From contig NW_025957160.1 in assembly GCF_023159225.1 (NCBI RefSeq), positions 1 through 64,000 of the forward strand: a DNA stretch of 64,000 nucleotides, given 5' to 3'. Below, in pieces: positions 43,188 to 50,579 of the stretch (the first letter of the stretch is position 1; every line of letters begins with the position of its first letter). Under the pieces are notes generated by a model that was given only the letters and a program-made list of their open reading frames with translations, was not told the DNA's origin and searched no databases. The stretch comes from Perognathus longimembris pacificus (lineage: Eukaryota > Chordata > Mammalia > Rodentia > Heteromyidae). Both the position numbers and the translations under genes were made by a program.

Positions 43188-45063
43188 GTACTGGGAACTC
43201 CTCAGAAGAATCTGGTTTGTTGGTTAGCGGACAGAGATAAAAGCTCATTTAGGTACGACATGAACATGCTGCGTAGGTAGCTTTTTATCAGTAAATATCT
43301 CCACTGAGATTAAGAAAAGCAGTAGCTTAATAAATTAAGTACTTCCTGGTATGGGTACTCTACTGGTAACTCCCCAAAAGAATCTGGATTGTGGTGAGGG
43401 AACAGAGAAATAAGCTCATTTAGGACCTGCACTTACGAAGGGGGTAGGCAGCTGTATATCAGGGAGTAAACCTTCTGAGAATAAAAACAGCTGGAGCTTT
43501 TTAAGGTAATTACACAGGGGAAAGGATAATTTACTTGGAACTCCTCAGAAGAACCTGATTTGTGGTGAGGGGAGAGAAGTAAAAGCTCATTTAAGAACGA
43601 CATGAACATGCTGCGTAGGTAGCTGTTTATCAGTAAATATCTCCACTGAGATTAAGAAAAGCAGTAGCTTAATAAATTAAGTACTTCCTGGTATGGTTAC
43701 TGTACTGGTAACTCCCCAAATGAATCTGGATTGTGGTGAGGGAACAGAGAAAAAAGCTCATTTAGGACCGGCACTTACGAAGGGGGTAGGCAGCTTTATA
43801 TCAGGGAGTAAACCTTCTGAGAATAAAAACAGCTGGAGCTTGTTAAGGTAATTACACAGGGGAAAGGATAATGTACTGGGAACTCCTCAGAAGAATCTGA
43901 TTTGTGGTGAGGGGAGAGAGATAAAAGCTCATTTAGGAACGACATGAACATGCTGCGTAGGTAGCTGTTTATCAGTAAATATCTCCACTGAGATTAAGAA
44001 AAGCAGTAGCTTAATAAATTAAGTACTTCCTGGTATGGTTACTGTACTAGTAACTCCCCAAAAGAACCTGGATTGTGGTGAGGGAACAGAGAAAAAAGCT
44101 GGTTTCAGACCTACACTTACGAAGGGGGTAGGCAGCTGTATATCAGGGAGTAAACCTTCTGAGAATAAAAACAGCTGGAGCTTCTTAAGGTAATTACATA
44201 GGGGAAAGGATATTGTACTGGGAACTCCTCAGAAGAATCTGATTTGTGGTGAGGGGAGAGAGATAAAAGCTCATTTAGGAACGACATGAACATGCTGTGT
44301 AGGTAGCTGTTTATCAGTAAATATCTCCACTGAGATTAAGAAAAGCAGTAGCTTAATAAATTAAGTACTTCCTGGTATGGTTACTGTACTGGTAACTCCC
44401 GAAAAGAATCTGGATTGTGGTGAGGGAACAGAGAAAAAAGCTCATTTAGGACCTGCACTTACGAAGGGGGTAGGCAGCTGTATATCAGGGAGTAAATCTT
44501 CTGAGAATAAAAACAGCTGGAGCTTGTTAAGGTAATTACACAGGGGAAAGGATAATGTACTGGGAACTCCTCAGAAGAATTTGATTTGTGGTGAGGGGAG
44601 AGAGATAAAAGCTTATTTACGAACGACATGAACATGCTGCGTAGGTAGCTGTTTATCAGTAAATATCTCCACTGAGATTAAGAAAAGCAGTAGCTTAATA
44701 AATTAAGTACTTCCTGGTATGGTTACTGTACTGGTAACTCCCCAAAAGAATCTGGATTGTGGTGAGGGAACAGAGAAAAAAGCTCATTTAGGACCTGCAC
44801 TTACGAAGAGGGTAGGCAGCTGTATATCAGGGAGTAAACATTCTGAGAATAAAAACAGCTGGAGCTTGTTAAGGTAATTACACAGGGGAAAGGATAATGT
44901 ACTGGGAACTCCTCAGAAGAATCTGATTTGTGGTGACGGGAGAGAGATAAAAGCTCATTTAGGAACGACATGAACATGCTGCGTAGGTAGCAGTTTATCA
45001 GTAAATATCTCCACTGAGATTAAGAAAAGCAGTAGCTTAAGAAATTAAGTACTTCCTGGTATG

Positions 45064-45067
45064 GTTA
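45064..45067 (+). repeat. Target-site duplication GTTA, left copy
   Basis: The four bases before the 5' LTR are gtta, from the satellite stretch ggtatggttactgtactgg. Four-base duplications are normal for gammaretroviral integrases. Confidence 0.95.
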
Positions 45068-45167
45068 TGAAAGAGGCTAAACGAGCCCCCTTGAGTAGGT
45101 AGTTACCCAAACCCCTCTCCCTCCGGGACACGAGGAAAGCCATCTTGCACATTTTGACGAAACTCGG

Positions 45168-45303
45168 GGCTAGGCAGGGCAGATAACCACCCTCAAGGCT
45201 AGGCAGGGCAGATAACCACCCTCAAGGCTAGGCAGGGCAGATAACCACCCTCAAGGCTAGGCAGGGCAGATAACCACTCTCAGGGCTAGGCAGATAACCA
45301 CCC
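45168..45303 (+). repeat. U3 29-bp direct repeats, 5' LTR (4 full and 1 partial)
   Basis: Full copies start at 45168, 45197, 45226 and 45255 (ggctaggcagggcagataac). A partial copy at 45284 lacks part of the centre. Tandem repeats in U3 of gammaretroviruses usually act as enhancers. Each copy holds AGATAA, which fits the GATA-factor consensus WGATAR. Enhancer function is inference. Confidence 0.9.
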
Positions 45304-45344
45304 ATGATTACTGGAAAAGTCGCAAATTCCCTTTAAGGGAAGGA

Positions 45345-45349
45345 CCAAT
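45345..45349 (+). promoter_or_regulatory. CCAAT box in U3
   Basis: ccaat within ggaccaatcagaa, about 87 bp upstream of the inferred start of R, the usual place in gammaretroviral LTRs. It is conserved in the 3' LTR at 49331. Confidence 0.8.
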
Positions 45350-45400
45350 CAGAACCCTGTAACTATGCTTCTTGCTTCTGTAAATCGCTTCTGCAAACCC

Positions 45401-45410
45401 CTTAAAAACC
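45401..45410 (+). promoter_or_regulatory. TATA-like box in U3
   Basis: cttaaaaacc lies about 27-30 bp upstream of the MLV-like R start (gcgcgcca), where the TATA element is expected. The match to TATAAA is imperfect (TTAAAAA), so basal strength is uncertain. Confidence 0.65.
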
Positions 45411-45479
45411 CCCCACAAATCGAGCCTCGGCGCGCCATCTCCCTGCGAGGACTTGGTCGCCCGGGTACCCGCAACCCTC

Positions 45480-45485
45480 AATAAA
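45480..45485 (+). terminator. Polyadenylation signal in R, 5' LTR
   Basis: AATAAA lies about 15 bp before ttgctgttgca, where gammaretroviral cleavage would fall (near 45500). In the 5' LTR it is presumably bypassed. Confidence 0.8.
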
Positions 45486-45575
45486 CCTCTTGCTGTTGCA
45501 TCCATCGCGTGCCTCGCTGATCCTTGGAAAGGGGTCTCCCTAGAAAAGACCACCCAAACTCGGGGGTCTTTCATC

Positions 45576-45593
45576 TGGGGGCTCGTCCGGGAT
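45576..45593 (+). other. Primer binding site, tRNA-Pro type
   Basis: TGGGGGCTCGTCCGGGAT lies two bases after the 5' LTR end. It is the classic proline tRNA primer site of MLV-like gammaretroviruses and is intact at all 18 positions as I recall the motif. Confidence 0.93.
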
Positions 45594-45632
45594 AGGAGAC
45601 CCCCACCCAGGGACCACCGACTCACCGACGGG

Positions 45633-45639
45633 AGGTAAG
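45633..45639 (+). promoter_or_regulatory. Major splice donor in the leader
   Basis: ag|gtaag, with the cut after 45634, within gggaggtaagctggcc, matching the position and context of the MLV major splice donor. I could not identify a matching acceptor, as expected with no env present. Confidence 0.8.
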
Positions 45640-45708
45640 CTGGCCAGCGATCGCACTTGTCTGTGGATTTCTGTGTCTTTGTTTTTGTGTTCTGCGCTTG
45701 CGTCTGTA

Positions 45709-45724
45709 CTAGTTAGCTAACTAG
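45709..45724 (+). other. Dimerisation-type palindrome in packaging region
   Basis: ctagttagctaactag is a perfect 16-bp palindrome in the leader, equivalent to the MLV dimer-initiation stem-loop. Together with the stem-loop at 45782-45797 it suggests a retained packaging signal, needed for a non-autonomous element to be copied in trans. Confidence 0.82.
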
Positions 45725-45781
45725 CTCTGTATCTGGCGGCTCTGTGGAGGAGCTGACGAGCTCGTACACCCGACCGCAGCC

Positions 45782-45797
45782 CTGGGAGACGTCCCAG
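45782..45797 (+). other. GACG-loop stem-loop in packaging region
   Basis: ctggga-GACG-tcccag forms a 6-bp stem with a GACG tetraloop, the loop type found in gammaretroviral packaging signals. Its first three bases are also the CTG that would start a glycoGag-like frame. Confidence 0.7.
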
Positions 45798-46048
45798 TGG
45801 TGTCTGGGGCCAAGCTGACCCATCTGTCATCCGTAGCCTGGAAAATAGTCAGTCCATTCGGGGCTGCCCCGCTAACCGAGGGTTACGTGATTTGTCAGGG
45901 AGACGAGAGATCCGGACTCTCACAGTTACAGTCTCCATTAGAAGTTTTGTTTTCGGTTTTCCGCCGAAGCCGCGCCGCGAAAGTCTGTCTTGGTCTTATC
46001 TCCCTGCTGTTCGTCTTGTCTGTCCTAGGACTCTGTGTATTTGAAATC

Positions 46049-46096
46049 ATGGGTCAAACTGTCACTACTCCCTTAAGTTTAAAGCTGAATGGATAA
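46049..46096 (+). pseudogene. gag: Truncated gag, first 15 codons
   Basis: An ATG opens a short frame starting MGQTVTTPLSL, the myristoylation-type N-terminus (Gly2) of gammaretroviral Gag matrix. It ends at TAA (46094) after LKLNG. The similarity to gag stops just before the TAA, and the downstream sequence is unrelated, so this looks like a deletion or replacement junction rather than a simple nonsense mutation. No capsid, nucleocapsid or later region follows. Confidence 0.85.
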
Positions 46097-46442
46097 GTAT
46101 TTCTAATTTTGTAATTGTAATTCTTGCATTAAAAAAAAAAAAAGAAAAGGGCTCTTTTAAAACGGGCAGCCCAAAGGCAAAGGGCAGCACTGGCTTCAGA
46201 ATGCCTCTAAGCTTCAGAGTTTTTTTTTTTTTTTCCAACGCAGATAAGCGCTAATTGCCATTCCAGTTTCTCTGTAGTTTTTTGTAACCATTTCCAGCAG
46301 GCCCACAGAGAAGGACAGATGATCCCTACAAGTTTGTCAAGATCTAACACTGGCCCTTAATAAGCTCCAGGTAAGAGTATGCTTAAAAACTATTTCTATG
46401 TGGACCACCTTGTTGCTTTTAATTGGAGTAAAGTGGCCTCTT
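46097..46442. other. ERV interior, unrecognised non-coding stretch with A13 and T15 tracts
   Basis: Immediately after the gag fragment the sequence becomes AT-rich and non-retroviral. An A13 run (46131-46143) is followed 77 bp later by a T15 run (46220-46234). The two could pair as a hairpin or mark the ends of oppositely oriented retroposed pieces. No open frame is credible. Confidence 0.7.
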
Positions 46443-46660
46443 GTAAGACTCATTGATCCGAAATCTGCTGTTCGAAGCCAGTCCAGGCAGAAAAAGGTCC
46501 CTGTGGGAGTCTTCTTGTCCAGCTGACCAGCAGAAGTGCTGGAAATAGTCATGAGTTGCTTTGAGGCTCAAAGTGGTAGGGTGCTAGACTTGAGCTGGAG
46601 AGCTGAGGGACAGCACTCAGGCCCTGAGTCCAAGTCCAGTGATGGACCAAGAGAAATGAC
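46443..46660 (+). mobile_element. Degraded dimeric B1/ID-type SINE
   Basis: The left part carries a B1-like stretch with a pol III B-box-like ctgttcgaagccagtcc (about 46468). The right part carries an ID-like stretch (ggctcaaagtggtagggtgc, ttgagctggagagctgaggg, caggccctgagtccaag). No clear poly(A) tail or flanking duplication is visible, and the 5' end with the A box is not clear. From memory this layout resembles dimeric SINEs of kangaroo rats and relatives. Boundaries are approximate. Confidence 0.6.
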
Positions 46661-49065
46661 AAAGGTGCATTTATACCAGCATGGAAAAGTTACTCCTGGG
46701 TCAGAGTGATTGTGCATCCAGAGGCAGTAAGCCACTGCTTGGATGGCAGAGAGGGTGTCAGATCCTAGAGTCACTGCTGTTTGGCCTTTCAAAAGTTAAT
46801 CAGAAATGGGAGGTCCTAGAAGAATAGTTCATAAGCATGCCTTTTATTGCCCATGTCTGTCTACTTTGTAACTGGACTCAAAGCCCTGACTGGCAGTGAG
46901 AATTTTACAGGAACTTGCCAGTCATCTGTGATAGTGGGTAGTAAAGCTAAGCTGATACATCTCTTCAGGAAAGAAAGCTTGTAGACCTGAGATCGTGTCC
47001 TTATTGAGATCTGTTAATGGCCTGCAAAGGTACTTTAGGCACTGTTAGGTCATCAGAGATCAGTTCCCTAGCCAGTCAGGAAAATGCTTTTGCAAACTAA
47101 GATGTTAGAAGGCTACACTGCGGTAGCTCAAAAAGAAGTCTGTGTAGTTGTTAAAAGTTAAATGTTAAATGTAATTCCCAGTTTGAAGTAAAGCTCCTAA
47201 TGGACATCTGATCCTGCAGCCCCTTGGTAAAGTGGAATAAAATTATAGATTCCTGGCGAGGTAAGGTCAACGTCCCTGAGTCAGCCTGAAGAAGTTACAG
47301 AAGATGGATGATCTTCGCCCATCAGCCCCCCTTTTTAGGGCCAAGGGACTAGAATTGTTTTCGGGAAGATGAGACAGGATAAATTAGGGGCATGGAAAAC
47401 AGAGTTATCTGATTTAAACTTATTGCCCTGGCAAAATGACCCAAGGTCCATTAATTGCTAAAGCCGTCTTGACATTCAGTGATGTGCCAGCCTACAAAAT
47501 CTAGTGTGCTTAAAAAGGAATCAGGAAAATACAAGGAAATTTGACTAAAGTTATGCCTCAGGTTAACTTAGGTTAAGCTTCTCTAACCAGTCTATGGAGA
47601 AAGTTGCAGGTAACCCAGAAGGTGTGACATTCTACTGGAACCGCTGGAAGCCACTACTGCCTGATACCACCATGACCCCTACCCATTGCATTTGAGTGAA
47701 GATCAAGGAGAGTCTAACAGTCATCTGGAAGAATCTACATTTTCACCCTGTGTAGCCCTATCTTGGTAAAACAAATGGGACTCTTATCATGAGCAGCTGA
47801 TATCTGCTGGAAAGTGCTTTGGATCTGCTGAAACTAAAATTTTTGGGGGACATTCTTGAGTTGACTGGAGATAACTAGCTCTATTAAGAAAATTGGATAT
47901 TGTAAGAAATTTTCAAGCAGACTGGCCTGCTACTAAAATCAAAGCATGTATGACAGGCTGGAGAGTCACTTCCAGGCAATGCCTGGAGTGGGAGTATTAA
48001 AATGTGATCCAGATGAATTAGGGTGTGACCTCAGAAGAAAGGGAGGTAACTGCCATCAGGTGTGCCAGATACCAAGGTAACTGGACAGAGATTTAAACTG
48101 TCTGGGGGCATCTTCATGGAGCCCTCCTGAGGGTGGATCTTACAGATGCCACTGGCCAACTTTAGGCACTTAAAGGCACTGGAATCAGGAAAAATCCACT
48201 CTAAAATAGTAACTCATGATAGTTGGCTCTGGTCTGGCTTTTTAGGAGCAACAGTCCCCATCAGGCTGACCCTTGCCCCACCTTTGTTTTCCCCAACAGC
48301 CTGTGGGTAGAGTCACAGTAATTTGCCTTGATGTAGCTGAGATAAACTAGATTCTACAAACCAGAGGAAGAAAAAAATGTAGACAGTTTAAAACTCTAAC
48401 AACAAAGAAGCCCCAGAAACTGTAAAGAGAAAAGTTAGTATAGTAAGCCTTGGAGAATAAGAAAGGGATTTAAAAAGTCAAGTGTTACAGAATGTTCCAG
48501 TAAGTCGCTGCTGGCGTGAGGAAGTAAAAGGTGGTGTGAGTAGGGATATGTTAATAAAGAAAGACTTTAGAAAGAGAATTAGGGAAGCAAAAGCATTTCC
48601 TTTAGATGAAACGGTTTTGGTATGCTAAAAGTAAGAATGACAATCCCTAGAAAGTTTGAGTATGTAGCAAATGATATCAGTATGTCTTAAAATTAAAGCA
48701 TATGAATATAATCAAATTGGCTATAATATAAATAGGTAAATGGGGTCAGAATTGGGGGTTTGATGTGAAACTTCTGTGCCTGCATCTGAGGGGTTAAGGG
48801 ACTTATGTGATGTCATCTAAATGTTAACCAGAAAGATCTCATATCTTTAACTGCTTGATTCCCTCGCTGAGATGGTTTTGTAGGTAAAGCCTGGATTTGT
48901 TCATGTGTGGCCTTAGGAACAACAGGGTTGTTTGAGAGTTGGTTCACCAGGTCTCCCTAGATAACCACCCTGGTGTCAACGTTGGCTGGACCCATATAAT
49001 CAGAAAACAGTATGCTGCCCTTAACGAGGTTCAGGACTCTGATTTCTAGGATTAGAAATGGTTAA
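46661..49065. other. ERV interior, about 2.4 kb of unrecognised non-coding sequence
   Basis: Stops are frequent in all frames by eye. I recognise no protease, reverse transcriptase, integrase or envelope segment, no tandem repeat and no host exon. The composition is ordinary AT-rich unique DNA, unlike the satellite. It could be strongly decayed viral sequence or host sequence captured during reverse transcription. A 22-bp stretch at about 48950-48971 looks like pieces of U5 (gtctccctaga) and the U3 repeat (agataaccaccct) run together. Confidence 0.7.
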
Positions 49066-49082
49066 AGAAGAAAAGGGGGGGA
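49066..49082 (+). other. Polypurine tract
   Basis: aagaagaaaaggggggga directly abuts the 3' LTR start (49083), the correct place for the plus-strand primer of reverse transcription. Confidence 0.9.
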
Positions 49083-49182
49083 TGAAAGAGGCTAAAAGAG
49101 CCCCCTTGAGTAGGAAGTTACCCAAACCCCTCTCCCTCCGGGACACGAGGAAAGTCATCTTGCACATTTTGACGAAACTCAG

Positions 49183-49289
49183 GGCTAGGCAGGGCAGATA
49201 ACCACCCTCAAGGCTAGGCAGGGCAGATAACCACCCTCAAGGCTAGGCAGGGGAGATAACCACTCTCAGGGCTAGGCAGATAACCACCC
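49183..49289 (+). repeat. U3 29-bp direct repeats, 3' LTR (3 full and 1 partial)
   Basis: Full copies start at 49183, 49212 and 49241, with a partial copy at 49270. The third carries a gggcag to ggggag change. The copy-number difference from the 5' LTR arose after integration or during reverse transcription. Confidence 0.9.
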
Positions 49290-49465
49290 ATGATTACTGG
49301 AAAAGCCACAAATTCCCTTTAAGGGAAGGACCAATCAGAACCCTGTAACTATGCTTCTTGCTTCTGTAAACCGCTTCTGCAAACCCCTTAAAAACCCCCC
49401 ACAAATCGAGCCTCGGCGCGCCATCTCCCTGCGAGGACTTGGACGCCCGGGTACCAGCAACCCTC

Positions 49466-49471
49466 AATAAA
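49466..49471 (+). terminator. Polyadenylation signal in R, 3' LTR
   Basis: AATAAA followed by cctcttgctgttgca. The expected cleavage site is near 49486, giving the 3' end of the proviral transcript. Confidence 0.8.
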
Positions 49472-49559
49472 CCTCTTGCTGTTGCATCCATCGCGTGCCT
49501 CGATTATCCTTGGAAAGGGGTCTCCCTAGAAAAGACAACCCAAACTCGGGGGTCTTTCA

Positions 49560-49563
49560 GTTA
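49560..49563 (+). repeat. Target-site duplication GTTA, right copy
   Basis: The four bases after the 3' LTR are gtta, followed by ctgtactgg. Removing the ERV and one copy restores a normal satellite unit, so this is a clean integration with no rearrangement since. Confidence 0.95.
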
Positions 49564-50579
49564 CTGTACTGGTAACTCCCCAAAAGAATCTGGATTGTGG
49601 TGAGGGAACAGAGAAAAAAGCTCATTTAGGACCTGCACTTCCGAAGGGGGTAGGCAGCTGTATATCAGGGAGTAAACCTTCTGAGAAAAAAAACAGCTGG
49701 AGCTTGTTAAGGTAATTACACAGGGGAAAGGATAATGTACTGGGAACTCCTCAGAAGAATCTGATTTGTGGTGAGGGGAGAGAGATAAAAGCTCATTTAG
49801 GAACGACATGAACATGCTGCATAGGTAGCTGTTTATCAGTAAAAATCTCCACTGAGATTAATAAAATCAGTAGCTTAATAAATTAAGTACTTCCTGGTAT
49901 GGTTACTGTACTGGAAACTCCCCAAAAGAATCTGGATTGTGGTGAGGGAACAGAGAAAAAAGCTCATTTAGGACCTGCACTTACGAAGGGGGTAGGCAAC
50001 TGTATATCAGGGAGTAAACCTTCTGAGATTAAAAACAGCTGGAGCTTGTTAAGGTAATTACACAGGGGAAAGGATAAAGTACTGGGAACTCCTCAGAAGA
50101 ATCTGATTTGTGGTGAGGGGAGACAGATAAAAGCTCATTTAGGAACGACATGAACATGCTGCGTAGGTAGCTGTTTATCAGTAAATATCTCCACTGAGAT
50201 TAAGAAAAGCAGTAGCTTCATAAATGAAGTACTTCCTGGTATGGTTACTGTACTAGTAACACCCCAAAAGAACCTGGATTGTGGTGAGGGAACAGAGAAA
50301 AAAGCTGGTTTAGGAACTGCACTTACGAAGGGGGTAGGCAGCTGTATATCAGGGAGTAAAACTTCTGAGAATAAAAACAGCTGGAGCTTGTTAAGGTAAT
50401 TACACAGGGGAAAGGATAATGTACTGGGAACTCCTCAGAAGAATCTGATTTGTGGTGAGGGAAAGAAATAAAAGCTCATTTAGGAACGACATAAACATGC
50501 TGCGTAGGTAGCTGTTTATCAGTAAATATCTCCACTGAGATTAAGAAAAGCAGTAGCTTAATAAATTAAGTACTTCCTT

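Larger units (their letters stand above)
37400..44950 (+). repeat. Higher-order region with 1026, 2736 and 3078 bp offsets
   Basis: Diagnostic variants recur at whole-unit distances. agctggtttaggacctacac with gtactagtaactcc lies at about 37791, 40527 and 41553 (2736 then 1026). gacatgaccatgctgcgtagg with gtcgctgtttatc is at about 39021 and 42099 (3078). gcttatttacgaacgac is at about 38306, 41041 and 44610. No gene is present. Confidence 0.75.
1..45067 (+). repeat. 342-bp dimeric satellite array, left arm
   Basis: A continuous head-to-tail tandem array with a 342-bp period (for example unit starts at 252 and 594, and at 38411, 38753 and 39095). All copies have the same orientation and I saw no inverted segment. 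Most units differ from each other by a few substitutions and 1-bp indels. The unit is AT-rich and contains two AATAAA hexamers, but no coding capacity. About 131 units fit in this arm. The first 251 bases are a partial unit. I do not recognise the family by name, and its sequence is unrelated to primate alphoid DNA. The setting (tens of kilobases, homogenised, higher-order repeats) suggests centromeric or pericentromeric heterochromatin, which is inference. Confidence 0.97.
45068..45573 (+). mobile_element. 5' LTR (506 bp)
   Basis: It begins TGAAAGAGGC and ends GGGGTCTTTCA, giving a TGAAAGA/TCTTTCA inverted terminal repeat. U3 is about 45068-45431 and includes 29-bp direct repeats, a CCAAT box and a TATA-like box. 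R is about 45432-45500 and U5 about 45501-45573. R and U5 are strikingly MLV-like (ggcgcgcca, gtcgcccgggtaccc, caataaac, ggaaaggggtctcc). It has one more 29-bp repeat than the 3' LTR. Confidence 0.95.
45782..46096 (+). pseudogene. GlycoGag-like leader frame fused to truncated gag
   Basis: The frame is open from 45725 to a stop at 46094-46096 and includes a CTG at 45782 in the same context as the non-AUG glycoGag start of MLV (ctg gga gac gtc cca). From that CTG it runs 89 codons to the Gag ATG and then 15 more, 104 residues in all. A hydrophobic stretch at about residues 68-88, just before the Gag Met, fits the signal-anchor segment that makes glycoGag a type II membrane protein in MLV. The first in-frame GTG is at 45797 and there is no upstream in-frame ATG. 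The Gag body is missing, so this is a relic. Whether the prefix is expressed is unknown, and it may persist only because it overlaps the packaging signal. Confidence 0.7.
45068..49559 (+). mobile_element. Non-autonomous gammaretrovirus-like ERV (class I, MLV-like)
   Basis: A complete LTR-bounded provirus of 4492 bp inserted in the satellite. In order it holds the 5' LTR, a tRNA-Pro-type primer binding site, an MLV-like leader with splice donor and dimerisation palindrome, a 15-codon gag fragment, about 3 kb of unrecognised non-coding sequence with a SINE relic, a polypurine tract and the 3' LTR. The R, U5, primer site and leader closely resemble murine leukaemia virus by eye. No protease, polymerase or envelope region is recognisable, so mobilisation would have needed proteins from another virus. 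The two LTRs differ at about 13 of 477 aligned bases. Confidence 0.95.
49083..49559 (+). mobile_element. 3' LTR (477 bp)
   Basis: The same termini and layout as the 5' LTR, lacking exactly one 29-bp U3 repeat (506 - 477 = 29). I counted about 13 substitutions, for example ggtagttac/ggaagttac, aaagtcgca/aaagccaca and gctgatcc/gattatcc. R is about 49418-49486. Transcription starting here would run into the satellite. Confidence 0.95.

Noticed and set aside
45308..45638. Open frames of 105 residues (minus) and 61 residues (plus) in the 5' LTR, and 65 residues (minus) at 49294-49491 in the 3' LTR
   Set aside because: They lie across U3, R, U5 and leader, are explained by the LTR's regulatory sequence, and have no recognisable protein similarity.
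46131..46234. Processed pseudogene marked by the A13 and T15 tracts
   Set aside because: The tracts face each other across only 77 bp, no exon-like sequence is recognisable on either side, and no flanking duplication is visible.
46337..46792. Minus-strand open frames of 71 and 74 residues in the ERV interior
   Set aside because: They overlap the SINE relic and have no recognisable domain or retroviral similarity. The length is within chance expectation.
46661..49065. Decayed pol or env in the ERV interior
   Set aside because: I looked for reverse transcriptase, integrase and envelope landmarks in the plus-strand frames and found none. Severe decay cannot be excluded without profile searches, but LTR divergence of only about 2.7% argues against decay after insertion as the cause.
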